In this document: piece after piece, positions 1-6,510 of the stretch
How the letters are laid out: every line of letters begins with the position of its first letter
Numbering within the stretch: position 1 is the first letter of the stretch
Origin: UBA6181 sp016934015
GTDB taxonomy: Bacteria > Bacillota_I > Bacilli_A > Acholeplasmatales > Acholeplasmataceae
Length of the DNA: 8,680 nt
Direction of reading: 5' to 3'
Assembly (NCBI GenBank): GCA_036584525.1
Contig: JAZHDG010000006.1
Location: 1 to 8,680, forward strand
Made by a program: the position numbers and the translations under genes
Notes under the pieces: generated by a model
Told to the model about the DNA's origin: nothing
Seen by the model: the letters and a program-made list of their open reading frames with translations, nothing else
The model's database searches: none

Positions 1-656
1 GGTCCAATCGCAGTCACGGGATATCCAAGATGATATTTTGGAATATCGACATATCGATCCAATCCAGAATAACTTAAAATATAATAGGATTCGCCATCGC
101 TATTGACAGCAAACGTGAACTCTCCGGTAGTTGGAATGTCTGGATAATAGTAACCTGCAAATACACCTGTATCGGTTTGATCGATAAACCAGTTCCCGTT
201 CTCTCCAATATAGGGTGTATCTCCATCCTCACCATCTTCTCCTGGTAAGCCCTGTGGTCCTCTCACAGTTTCCAACCATTCTTCATAAGTCCCATCAAAA
301 AAATCAGAATCTAAAGATAGTTGATAAATGTGTTTAAGAATGAGTGTGAGTTCACTATCGCTTGATGCCCATTTGGCATATAAAGTAATCGTTTGATTTT
401 GAAGTTCTTCAAGTTGATCAATGGTAAATAAAATATTTAACTCAGAATCGATAAACCACCCTTCAAATACATATCCATCTTTTGTCGGATCATTAGGCAA
501 AATTAGTGTATCGCCTTCATCTAAAGTAATCGGTGAACATGGGTTCCCTCCGTTGGTTTCAAACAAGATTGTATTACTTACAGATGCTTTTGTACAGCCA
601 ACAAGAAATAAAACGAGTAACACATTAAAAAAGGTCAAAAAAATTACTTTTCTCAT
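1..656 (-). CDS. Mosaic surface lipoprotein: InlB B-repeat, collagen-like Gly-X-Y stretch, start of BspA-like region (partial, runs off left edge)
   Basis: The first 218 codons are visible and the 3' part lies outside the window. The start ATG (656-654) is preceded by a GGGAGG ribosome binding site six bases away. Residues 2-20 form a hydrophobic signal ending in the lipobox LVGC, so Cys21 should be lipidated and the protein anchored outside the membrane. Residues about 29-96 match the InlB B-repeat (Listeria-Bacteroides repeat) pattern, with GYVFEGWF and ending ITLYAKW. A short collagen-like run (GPQGLPGEDGEDGDTP) covers 133-148, followed by an IGENGNWFIDQTDTG module. From about 190 on, the sequence resembles the opening of BspA-type leucine-rich repeats (YSGLDRYVDIP, GYPVTAIG). 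Such proteins usually serve in adhesion or surface interaction; the ligand cannot be deduced here. It is a single-gene unit with its own promoter, behind the terminator of the preceding gene. Confidence 0.85.
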   Translation of the reverse strand, partial: MRKVIFLTFFNVLLVLFLVGCTKASVSNTILFETNGGNPCSPITLDEGDTLILPNDPTKDGYVFEGWFIDSELNILFTIDQLEELQNQTITLYAKWASSDSELTLILKHIYQLSLDSDFFDGTYEEWLETVRGPQGLPGEDGEDGDTPYIGENGNWFIDQTDTGVFAGYYYPDIPTTGEFTFAVNSDGESYYILSYSGLDRYVDIPKYHLGYPVTAIG

Positions 657-704
657 ATTTTTCCTCCCAGTGATTTAAATGTTTCATCGTGCATTTTCAC
701 CTTG

Positions 705-712
705 ATTATACA
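705..712 (-). promoter_or_regulatory. Promoter -10 for the mosaic lipoprotein gene
   Basis: On the minus strand the bases read TGTATAAT, a perfect TATAAT preceded directly by TG, about 49 bp before the start codon. The -35 region about 17 bp upstream is a poor match to TTGACA. A small inverted repeat (CTCAT-AAA-ATGAG, 718-730) lies between the -35 and -10 positions and could be an operator, but is short. Confidence 0.55.
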
Positions 713-814
713 TCTTTCTCATAAAATGAGTATATGGTTAATCATGATAAATATCTTTGAATTGAATTATCCTAATTGTCTTGTGATAGCAAACCAAAAC
801 ACATCTGAAATATG

Positions 815-839
815 AAAAAAACTTCTCGAAAATGAGAAG
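815..839 (-). terminator. Rho-independent terminator after the CPBP pseudogene
   Basis: In the minus-strand RNA a perfect 6-bp stem (CTTCTC / GAGAAG, 834-839 with 822-827) with a six-base loop is followed directly by seven T residues (821-815). It lies about 80 bp after the CPBP stop and should end the transcript coming through the LytTR operon before the lipoprotein gene. Confidence 0.75.
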
Positions 840-917
840 AGTACTTCAATTATGTATTTATTATTGCCAGATCAAGGTTTGCATTTTCACGGTTAAATAT
901 TTAAAAGAGTTAAAAAA

Positions 918-1717
918 TCACTTATTTCTACTATGTGGCACTTGAGGTGAAACAGCTTTTGTTGTTGATGACAAATGCAGTATTAATATTATAGATAATA
1001 ATAATATCCCATATAAGCCAATATTTAGAACTTCAGACATCGTACTTTTATTGAGCATTTCGCCCAATAAATTAACAAAATAGTGAAACAAAATGGGCAA
1101 GAAAATATTTTTGTTGCCTATTATAAATAAATAACCCATAATGAATGATTGTAATATAATATTGATGCAAAAGAACAAAAATTCTAAACTTAAAATGCCC
1201 AGTTTGTATTGATAAGTCCCTACAATGAAAAATAATGGAAGATGCCAAACTAACCAAATAGCCATCACATATATTTGTGCTTTTTTAAAAGATTTTTTGT
1301 TTAAATCGTTAAACAAAATACCTCTCCATCCTACTTCTTCGGGAATAGGTCCAAAAAAAAGTAAGAAAAATCCGTAAATCATACCCATTTCTTTAAATGC
1401 TGGATCAACAATTAATCAATCAAATACAACAATATTTGAAATCATGATAATGATTATAGGTGAAAAAGTAATAGCCCATGCACTAATCGGTACTTCGTGA
1501 AAATTAAAAAGTCGATAAAAAAACTTTTCCATTCTTTGGTTATGCTTAAATATAGAATTGTTGCAATCAAAGGGCTTGCTCCACCAATCAAATGCAGTGG
1601 TAAGATTAATTGAGATTCTAAGTTGTTATGTGAGATTATACCAGCTAGTCCCCATGATATATAAGTTATTGGAAACACTGTGAATAAAAATAGCTTTATA
1701 CGTTTATCTAAAGTCAT
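918..1717 (-). pseudogene. Decayed CPBP (Abi/CAAX-protease-like) family intramembrane protein
   Basis: Two reading frames (1717-1454 and 1388-918) together make one CPBP protein. The N-terminal part has a membrane helix (LFLFTVFPITYISWG) and ends in frame 0 at TAA near 1454. Adding one T to the seven-T run at 1523-1517 restores the frame and gives KEWKSFFYRLFNFHEVPI and further membrane sequence, until an in-frame TGA at 1418-1416. Beyond it the frame runs to the normal end and carries the family motifs EEVGWRG (about 1340-1319), WLVWHLPLFF and HYFVNLLG, the Glu-Glu/Arg, His and His/Asn sites of these intramembrane proteases. The restored protein would have about 266 residues, normal for the family. 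TGG encodes Trp elsewhere in the window, so TGA is best read as a nonsense mutation. CPBP proteins often give bacteriocin immunity and are common near LytTR regulators. The C-terminal part could be translated alone from 1388 but would lack the first membrane segments. Confidence 0.8.
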
Positions 1718-1730
1718 AATAGCAATGTAA

Positions 1731-1769
1731 ATTTAAGATATATCGAGTAGAATCGGCAATATCTTAAAT
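1731..1769. repeat. 11-bp perfect inverted repeat upstream of the CPBP pseudogene
   Basis: ATTTAAGATAT (1731-1741) and ATATCTTAAAT (1759-1769) are perfect reverse complements separated by 17 bp. The repeat lies between a strong ribosome binding site (AAGGAG on the minus strand, 1780-1775) and the first ATG of the CPBP gene (1717), which has no good ribosome binding site directly before it. There is no T-run after it, so it is not a typical terminator. It may be a protein-binding operator or an RNA structure controlling translation. Confidence 0.6.
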
Positions 1770-1806
1770 ATCCACTCCTTCTCTATGATTTTGTGCCAAA
1801 TGAAAA

Positions 1807-2220
1807 TTACTCTTTTTTATTATCATTATTTAATAATTCATTAAGTTCATTGACTTCCTTTTTATACTTCTTTGATACAACATACACAGCAACACCATAA
1901 ATAATGCCCACAACAACAACTATGATATATATTATCCAAGTAAATCTAAATAAGTAATTACCATAAACAGTTCTAAGTAAAAATATAGCAGGTATTAATA
2001 CGATATACCCTATAATAATATTTAGTAGACTATGCCCTTTTTCAAGTTTAAATAACCAAAAAGTTAATGTAACAATGAATGAGATCAAAACTAATCCTAA
2101 TTGAATTCTAATAAACGGATATTGATAATCAGTTCTTCTAAGCACTGCGAAAGCTATAACAAGTGAGATTAAACTCATGATGAAATATATTTTTAAATAG
2201 AGTTTACTATACGTTTTCAT
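1807..2220 (-). CDS. DUF3021-like four-helix membrane protein, probable partner/inhibitor of the LytTR regulator
   Basis: 137 residues, with four predicted membrane helices at about 9-27, 36-55, 65-83 and 93-116 and a charged cytoplasmic tail rich in Lys, Glu and Asn (116-137). Length, helix count, the FKLEKGHSLLN turn between helices 2 and 3, and the tail resemble DUF3021 proteins; the assignment also rests on position. The start ATG overlaps the stop of the LytTR gene as ATGA, and its ribosome binding site (AAAGGAG) lies inside the end of that gene, so the two are translationally coupled. In the streptococcal LytTR systems HdrRM and BrsRM, such a membrane protein holds the LytTR regulator inactive until an unknown signal arrives. 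The same role is inferred here. Confidence 0.75.
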   Translation of the reverse strand: MKTYSKLYLKIYFIMSLISLVIAFAVLRRTDYQYPFIRIQLGLVLISFIVTLTFWLFKLEKGHSLLNIIIGYIVLIPAIFLLRTVYGNYLFRFTWIIYIIVVVVGIIYGVAVYVVSKKYKKEVNELNELLNNDNKKE

Positions 2221-2660
2221 ATGTTGTCTCCTTTCAAAAGTGCTTTAAGTTTAGGAACATACATCCTAGAAATGATGATTCGATCTTTATTTTTTAATTC
2301 AGCTTCCATCCGACCATTGATAGACGATTTAAAAGAATGAATCATTTTATGATTAATAAGCGTGTTTTTGTTAACTCTAAGTAATATTGATGGGTACATC
2401 TCTTCAAGTTGATATAGCTTATAACTGGTCTCATAGACATCATGTTTTGTATATACAAACACATCATGGTCCACTGCATCAATATAATATATTTCCTGTG
2501 GAGAAATATTAAAATTCCTTTGGTCTTTTTTAACTGAAAGTGAAACATAATAGAGCGATATAAATCGCTCTATATTTTTAATTTCGTCGGTCATTTCCTT
2601 AGCTTGAATCGTGATTTCAGTTTCTACTAATTCAGGAATAATCTCTATTTTTATCTTCAT
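2217..2660 (-). CDS. LytTR-family DNA-binding transcriptional regulator without receiver domain
   Basis: 147 residues. Residues about 46-145 form a LytTR DNA-binding domain: PQEIYYIDAVDHDVFVYT, then LYQLEEMYPSILLRVNKNTLINHKMI, then the NGRMEAEL hairpin and IIISRMYVPKLKALL at the end. The first 45 residues are too short for a receiver domain, so this is the stand-alone type rather than an AgrA-like response regulator. The ATG at 2660 is chosen because AGAAGG lies five bases before it and the protein then starts MKIKIEI, as relatives do; an earlier ATG at 2699 lies inside the preceding gene and has no such site. It starts 16 bp after the stop of the upstream gene and overlaps the DUF3021-like gene by 4 bp. 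It probably regulates its own operon and possibly the neighbouring CPBP gene; targets are inferred. Confidence 0.9.
   Translation of the reverse strand: MKIKIEIIPELVETEITIQAKEMTDEIKNIERFISLYYVSLSVKKDQRNFNISPQEIYYIDAVDHDVFVYTKHDVYETSYKLYQLEEMYPSILLRVNKNTLINHKMIHSFKSSINGRMEAELKNKDRIIISRMYVPKLKALLKGDNI
2550..2573. repeat. 10-bp perfect hairpin inside the LytTR coding region
   Basis: ATAGAGCGAT (2550-2559) and ATCGCTCTAT (2564-2573) form a perfect 10-bp stem with a four-base loop. On the plus strand a T-rich stretch follows, which makes it look like a terminator for plus-strand (antisense) transcription; no plus-strand gene is visible. In the sense RNA it encodes residues around ERFISLYY of the regulator and could slow translation. 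Confidence 0.55.
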
Positions 2661-2676
2661 GTATACCTTCTGAATT

Positions 2677-3246
2677 TCAATATTTTTGATATATAGCAAT
2701 ACTTTGATTTAATATTACAATACCTTGGTCCAATATATCAACTCTTTCATTTAAAACCGTTAATACTTCTTGAAATGTTTGTATGATTAAATCGATGTTT
2801 TCAACTGAATAACTATCTTTTAAATCAAGTAATCTCTGATATGCTAAGCCGTGTGTTTCTTCATAAGATGCCTTTAAATCAAGTAAATCATTGTAATAAT
2901 GCCACAAAGCCACTCCATCTTCTCGATTTGGTCTAACACTGAGTTCTCTTAAATTTTGTCTTGTCACTTGAATTTCTTCTCTGAGCATTCCAATAGTTTC
3001 ATGTCTATCTAATAATGTTTGATGAACAGTCAACAATTCATGATGAAGATTTAAGAAAACAGTTAATTTGTCAGTTTCTAAATTTGTGTTTTCTATTTCT
3101 GAGACACCAAAACTTAACGCTTGTATGGATTGATCAGTCTCACCTTCAAAATTTAAATCTTCATGATTAAAAATATCTTTTGATCCTAAGAAAAATCCTA
3201 ATCCAACAAGTGCAATTGCACAAATTACAACACATATTTTCTTCAT
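2677..3246 (-). CDS. Exported or membrane-anchored helical protein of unknown function, first gene of the LytTR operon
   Basis: 189 residues, family not recognised. Start ATG at 3246 has AAGGAG eight bases before it. Residues 2-21 (KKICVVICAIALVGLGFFLG) form a signal peptide or single membrane anchor with a short positive N-terminus and no clear lipobox. The remaining about 165 residues should lie outside the cell. They are rich in Leu, Glu, Gln and Asp, without cysteine or glycine-rich turns, and look almost entirely helical, with probable coiled-coil stretches at about 60-105 and 118-185. LLDLKASY (121-128) and LLDLKDSY (139-146) form an internal repeat with an 18-residue period, five helical turns. 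The stop (TGA) is 16 bp before the LytTR gene, so all three genes form one operon. A role in sensing or in modulating the LytTR/DUF3021 pair is possible from position only. Confidence 0.8.
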   Translation of the reverse strand: MKKICVVICAIALVGLGFFLGSKDIFNHEDLNFEGETDQSIQALSFGVSEIENTNLETDKLTVFLNLHHELLTVHQTLLDRHETIGMLREEIQVTRQNLRELSVRPNREDGVALWHYYNDLLDLKASYEETHGLAYQRLLDLKDSYSVENIDLIIQTFQEVLTVLNERVDILDQGIVILNQSIAIYQKY

Positions 3247-3278
3247 TTTTAACTCTCCTTTTTATTTATTACAACCTC

Positions 3279-3287
3279 ATCATAACA
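3279..3287 (-). promoter_or_regulatory. Extended -10 promoter of the LytTR operon
   Basis: The minus strand reads TGTTATGAT, an extended -10 (TGnTATGAT) about 33 bp before the start of the exported-protein gene. The -35 position is a poor match and falls inside a palindrome, as expected for a promoter that depends on an activator or is blocked by a repressor. Confidence 0.5.
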
Positions 3288-3298
3288 AACATAAAACC

Positions 3299-3313
3299 GA
3301 TTGATTATCAATC
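3299..3313. promoter_or_regulatory. 15-bp palindrome over the -35 region (candidate operator)
   Basis: GATTGAT-T-ATCAATC is a perfect palindrome around a single central base, lying 11 to 12 bp upstream of the extended -10 element and covering the place where a -35 box would be. Position and symmetry suggest binding of a dimeric regulator. Confidence 0.4.
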
Positions 3314-3314
3314 A

Positions 3315-3344
3315 TACGTAAGATGCAAAAATGAAAACGCAAGT
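3315..3344 (+). promoter_or_regulatory. Candidate LytTR-type binding site: two 9-bp direct repeats 21 bp apart
   Basis: TACGTAAGA (3315-3323) and AACGCAAGT (3336-3344) share ACG-AAG and are separated by 12 bp, giving a 21-bp period, two turns of DNA. LytTR regulators such as AgrA, VirR, ComE and HdrR are known to bind 9-bp direct repeats with about this spacing. The match to their consensus is partial. The pair lies just upstream of the weak -35 region, where an activator would bind. Confidence 0.35.
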
Positions 3345-3399
3345 TGTAAAATAAATAAAAAATCTTTTTAAAAGTGATAAATCTACATAGCATCAAAGC

Positions 3400-4218
3400 T
3401 TAATCACAATCTATCTGCTTAATCGTCTTTCTATCTTTATTCGTTAGTTCAAAATCAAAAATATTAATATTTTCAAATTGATGTTCTTTTTTGTGTGATT
3501 TGGGAATCACGACTAAACCTTCATTGATTTGATAATTTAGAATGATTTGACTCCATGTTTTATGATATGGTTTTGCTAATTCAATTAATAAATCTTTAGT
3601 TTTAGGATCCAATTTGGCAAACGATTGATATGCCTCAGGAATAATATCGTTTGCTTTACAAAAATCAATTAATGATTGTTGGTGTTTACCTGGATATGAT
3701 TGGAATTGATTGAGTACAGGTTTAATTCGAGCGTGCTTAATCACATACGATAGTTGATCTTCATTGAAGTTGGAAACACCAATTGATTTGATGAAACCTT
3801 GATCAACATATGTTTCTAATATACGCCATACGCGTAAGTTTTCTTCGTTTGATTCAAGTGGAAAGTGAATCAAATAAAGATCAATATAATCTAAATCGAG
3901 TGCTTTTAATGATTGATCTACATAGAATTTAACAAGATCATTAGTTTCATTAAATGCTTTATCATGAGGTATTTTCGATGTAATAAAAAATTCACTTCGT
4001 TCGATATTGGATTCTTTAACAGCTTTGCCAATAACGGCTTCATTGCGGTAATAAATAGCAGTGTCTATTAATCGATAACCTAAATCAATTGCAGAACGTA
4101 GTTCTTTTGTATCATAGGTAATGTTCCCATTAAAATTGTTATTTTCTTTTCCAAACGTATTTGTTCCCGTACCTAACACAGGAATAGCCAATCCATTATT
4201 CATCATAAGATATTTCAT
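3400..4218 (-). CDS. Aldo/keto reductase (NAD(P)H-dependent oxidoreductase)
   Basis: 272 residues, the usual size of a single-domain cytoplasmic (beta/alpha)8-barrel aldo/keto reductase. The catalytic tetrad is complete: Asp52 and Tyr57 in LIDTAIYYRNE, Lys82 in ITSKIPH, and His118 in LYLIHFPL. GVSNF (about 147-151) and the nucleotide-phosphate binding motif VIPKSHKKEH near 237 are also present. Relatives reduce aldehydes or ketones such as methylglyoxal or 2,5-diketo-D-gluconate with NADPH; the substrate here cannot be told. The start ATG is preceded by AAAGGA at good distance. It has its own promoter and no clear terminator, so transcripts may run on into the LytTR operon about 150 bp downstream. 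Confidence 0.92.
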   Translation of the reverse strand: MKYLMMNNGLAIPVLGTGTNTFGKENNNFNGNITYDTKELRSAIDLGYRLIDTAIYYRNEAVIGKAVKESNIERSEFFITSKIPHDKAFNETNDLVKFYVDQSLKALDLDYIDLYLIHFPLESNEENLRVWRILETYVDQGFIKSIGVSNFNEDQLSYVIKHARIKPVLNQFQSYPGKHQQSLIDFCKANDIIPEAYQSFAKLDPKTKDLLIELAKPYHKTWSQIILNYQINEGLVVIPKSHKKEHQFENINIFDFELTNKDRKTIKQIDCD

Positions 4219-4243
4219 GTAAACACATCCTTTTCTTATGTAT

Positions 4244-4252
4244 ATTATAACA
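4244..4252 (-). promoter_or_regulatory. Extended -10 promoter of the aldo/keto reductase gene
   Basis: The minus strand reads TGTTATAAT, a perfect extended -10 (TGnTATAAT), about 26 bp before the ATG. No good -35 is present, which is common for extended -10 promoters. The leader would be about 20 bases, just enough for the AAAGGA ribosome binding site. Confidence 0.65.
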
Positions 4253-4341
4253 GTAAACTAAACAAATAATAGGTTAAAAACATTTGTGTTACAAGGTTAT
4301 TTTGAGATTATATTCAATAACCAAATGTTCTATGTATTATA

Positions 4342-4371
4342 AAAACTCCTCTCAAAACTGAGAAGAGTTTT
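4342..4371. terminator. Terminator of the pst operon
   Basis: Imperfect 12-bp hairpin: AAAACTC pairs with GAGTTTT, one mismatch follows, then TCTC pairs with GAGA around a six-base loop. The minus-strand RNA continues with a T-rich end (TTTTTATAATA), so it can stop pstSCAB transcripts about 140 bp after pstB and 90 bp before the aldo/keto reductase promoter. Confidence 0.7.
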
Positions 4372-4511
4372 GTTTATTTCTCAATGTCTACTGAAGTGTT
4401 CAATCCTCAATCACAATCAATGTTTAGTCTCCTATAGAGTGACTAAAGTCATCATTAACCATGTTAAAGTGATTAGTGCATCTATTAAATCGTATATATC
4501 CTGTGTTCTTA
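4372..4511. other. Stretch between pstB and its terminator, no gene (phoU absent)
   Basis: These 140 bp hold no convincing reading frame. phoU, which often follows pstB, is not here. A 7-bp inverted repeat TTTAGTC/GACTAAA (4423-4429 and 4441-4447) is present. A short minus-strand frame ending LNIDCD near 4400-4417 resembles the IDCD end of the aldo/keto reductase and may be a remnant or chance. Confidence 0.6.
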
Positions 4512-5276
4512 TTAACCGAATCGTCCTGTAATATATTCTTCTGTCTTAGAATTTGCCGGGTTTGAAAATATTTTAGTTGTATCATCCATTTCAACAAGTT
4601 CTCCAAGCAAGAAGAAAGCAGTCTTATCAGAAATACGTGCGGCTTGTTGCATATTGTGTGTAACAATGACGATTGTATAGTCTTTTTTTAGTTCATTGAT
4701 CAAATCTTCAATCTTTTGTGTGGCAATAGGATCTAGTGCTGAGGTTGGTTCATCCATGAGGATAACTTCGGGTTCCATCGCAATCGTTCTTGCGATGCAA
4801 AGACGTTGTTGTTGACCTCCAGATAGTGTCATGGCTGATTTTTTTAATCGATCACGAACTTCATCCCATAATGCGGCTTTTTTTAGTGATGATTCAACAA
4901 TTTGATCTAAAATTCTACTATCTTTAATGCCTTGACATCTGGGGCCATATGCAATATTATCATAAACGCTCATAGGAAATGGATTGGGTTTTTGAAATAC
5001 CATGCCCACTTTTGAACGTAATTCAATAACATCAAAATCTTTATCATAAATATTTTTATTTTCGTAGGTGATATCTCCTGTGATTTTACACGAAGGAATT
5101 AAATCATTCATTCGATTTAAAATACGAATAAAGGTTGATTTCCCACAACCAGAAGGTCCAATAAATGCGGTTACTTCATGATAATTGATATCCATATTAA
5201 TTTTTTTTATTGCTTGAAAATCATCGTAGAATAAATCTAAATCTCTTATTTTGAATACTTGTTTATTTTCACTCAT
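4512..5276 (-). CDS. pstB: Phosphate ABC transporter ATP-binding protein PstB
   Basis: 254 residues, normal length for PstB. It hydrolyses ATP on the inner face of the membrane to drive phosphate import through PstC-PstA. All ATPase motifs are visible: Walker A GPSGCGKST (40-48), the PstB-typical Q-loop VFQKPNPFPMSVYDNIAYG (93-111), signature LSGGQQQR (151-158), Walker B VILMDEPTSALDP with Glu176, and the switch His207 in VTHNMQQA. The start ATG is 4 bp after the pstA stop, and its GGAG ribosome binding site lies in the last codons of pstA, so it should be coupled to pstA. It is the last gene of the operon. Confidence 0.98.
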   Translation of the reverse strand: MSENKQVFKIRDLDLFYDDFQAIKKINMDINYHEVTAFIGPSGCGKSTFIRILNRMNDLIPSCKITGDITYENKNIYDKDFDVIELRSKVGMVFQKPNPFPMSVYDNIAYGPRCQGIKDSRILDQIVESSLKKAALWDEVRDRLKKSAMTLSGGQQQRLCIARTIAMEPEVILMDEPTSALDPIATQKIEDLINELKKDYTIVIVTHNMQQAARISDKTAFFLLGELVEMDDTTKIFSNPANSKTEEYITGRFG

Positions 5277-5280
5277 TTCA

Positions 5281-6510
5281 TTAACTCCAATTCATGTTTT
5301 TTTGAAGTTGTTTTGCAAAAATTTTAACAATAAAATTAATCACAAAGACAACCACTAAAATAATAATCGCGATGGCAGCTGCTAGTTCAAAGTTTGGTGC
5401 TTCTCCACCCATAATGACCCAAATATGTACTGCGAGTGTCGAGGATCTTTCTGAGAGCATAACATCATCTTTGATAACTGCACCTACAGCAAATATCAAT
5501 GCTGCTGATTCCCCCATTATTCGACCAATTCCAAGCAATATTCCAGTTAATATTCCAGGGGTTGCATTTGGTAAAACGACTTTGAAAATAGTTTGCGTTT
5601 GGTTAGCACCAAGAGCGAGTGAACCTCTTCTTAAGTCATCTGGAATAATTCTAAGTGCTTCTTCTGTCGATTTAATAATTGTAGGTAATAAAATGACAGC
5701 CATTGTTAATGCCCCACTGTAAATAGAGCCCCCACTTGTATTAATAATATTATTAAGGAGTGGAACGAAAATAGCAGCACCTAATAATCCATAAATAATT
5801 GATGGTACACCTGTTAACATATCCACCAAATTTCTAATAACTGATGTGAATTTAGTTCTTTTTGAAAATTCATTGAAATAAATAGCTGTGAAAACACCAA
5901 TAGGTACCGATATAATCAGTGTCAGTGCAATCATCCATAACGTGGTTATAATTGAACCTCGTATCCCACCACCAACAATTTGAACTGTTAAATCATTAAT
6001 TTGTGTTGCTTGATCCATTTGGTCACGCATTGCTTCCGCACCATCGGTATAAAATGCAAAACGTGTAAAACCATCCATAATAACACTTTGTATTGCTGTA
6101 TCTTTTTTGACTTCAATGATAATAGGATTGCCATTTTCATCTTCATTATTCTTATCTAACGAATCTTTAAACGGACTATCTGGATGGATATATGCAACTT
6201 CAACAATCTTATGTCCTTCACGATTGAATGCATCCACTAAACCAATTCCCCAAGATTCAGTATAATATACGTCTTCGTCAAGGTTATTGGGTATCTCATA
6301 ATTACCAGGACCTACTTCTAAAAAAACATTGGTATTAATCGTTTGGGAGTCTCCTACAATGGTATCCCATTTTACAAGACTTAAACCAGTAATGGTGACA
6401 TAGATAATGACCATTCCAAGAATCATTACACCAATAAAGCCAAAACTATAAACAAGCATAGAAGTGATGCGATCATAGGCTTTTTTCTTGCTAATCATTT
6501 TACGCTTCAT
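5281..6510 (-). CDS. pstA: Phosphate ABC transporter permease PstA with a large extracytoplasmic PDZ-like insertion
   Basis: 409 residues, against about 280-300 in ordinary PstA. TM1 is at about 20-45; five further helices lie after residue 185. The permease core is typical: the coupling (EAA) loop EEALRIIPDDLRRGSLALGA (about 283-302) and GIGRIMGESAALIFAVGA (about 327-344). The extra length is a loop at about 48-183 between TM1 and TM2. Within it, ESWGIGLVDAF (about 85-95), KIVEVAYIHPDSPFKD (101-116) and NPIIIEV (128-134) follow the order of a PDZ fold: a GxGF-like loop, a beta strand, then the SP turn. The fold call is inference. The start ATG at 6510 overlaps the end of pstC by 11 bp and has AGG at good distance; a TTG codon just before it is less likely. 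PstA pairs with PstC to form the channel. Confidence 0.96.
   Translation of the reverse strand: MKRKMISKKKAYDRITSMLVYSFGFIGVMILGMVIIYVTITGLSLVKWDTIVGDSQTINTNVFLEVGPGNYEIPNNLDEDVYYTESWGIGLVDAFNREGHKIVEVAYIHPDSPFKDSLDKNNEDENGNPIIIEVKKDTAIQSVIMDGFTRFAFYTDGAEAMRDQMDQATQINDLTVQIVGGGIRGSIITTLWMIALTLIISVPIGVFTAIYFNEFSKRTKFTSVIRNLVDMLTGVPSIIYGLLGAAIFVPLLNNIINTSGGSIYSGALTMAVILLPTIIKSTEEALRIIPDDLRRGSLALGANQTQTIFKVVLPNATPGILTGILLGIGRIMGESAALIFAVGAVIKDDVMLSERSSTLAVHIWVIMGGEAPNFELAAAIAIIILVVVFVINFIVKIFAKQLQKNMNWS

Noticed and set aside
421..678. Plus-strand frame at 421-678
   Set aside because: It is antisense to the lipoprotein N-terminus, whose signal peptide, lipobox and InlB repeat are clear.
1416..1418. 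UGA read as tryptophan (mycoplasma code)
   Set aside because: All other visible Trp codons are TGG, and TGA ends the LytTR gene and the exported-protein gene at sensible places.
2661..2699. Upstream ATG (2699) as the LytTR start
   Set aside because: It lies within the preceding gene without a ribosome binding site, while the ATG at 2660 has AGAAGG five bases away and gives the usual N-terminus.
3180..3371. Plus-strand frame across the LytTR operon promoter
   Set aside because: It runs opposite the signal peptide and promoter region and shows no ribosome binding site or recognisable product.
4424..4666. Minus-strand frame overlapping the 3' end of pstB
   Set aside because: It lies mostly inside pstB in another frame and has no family features or start signal.
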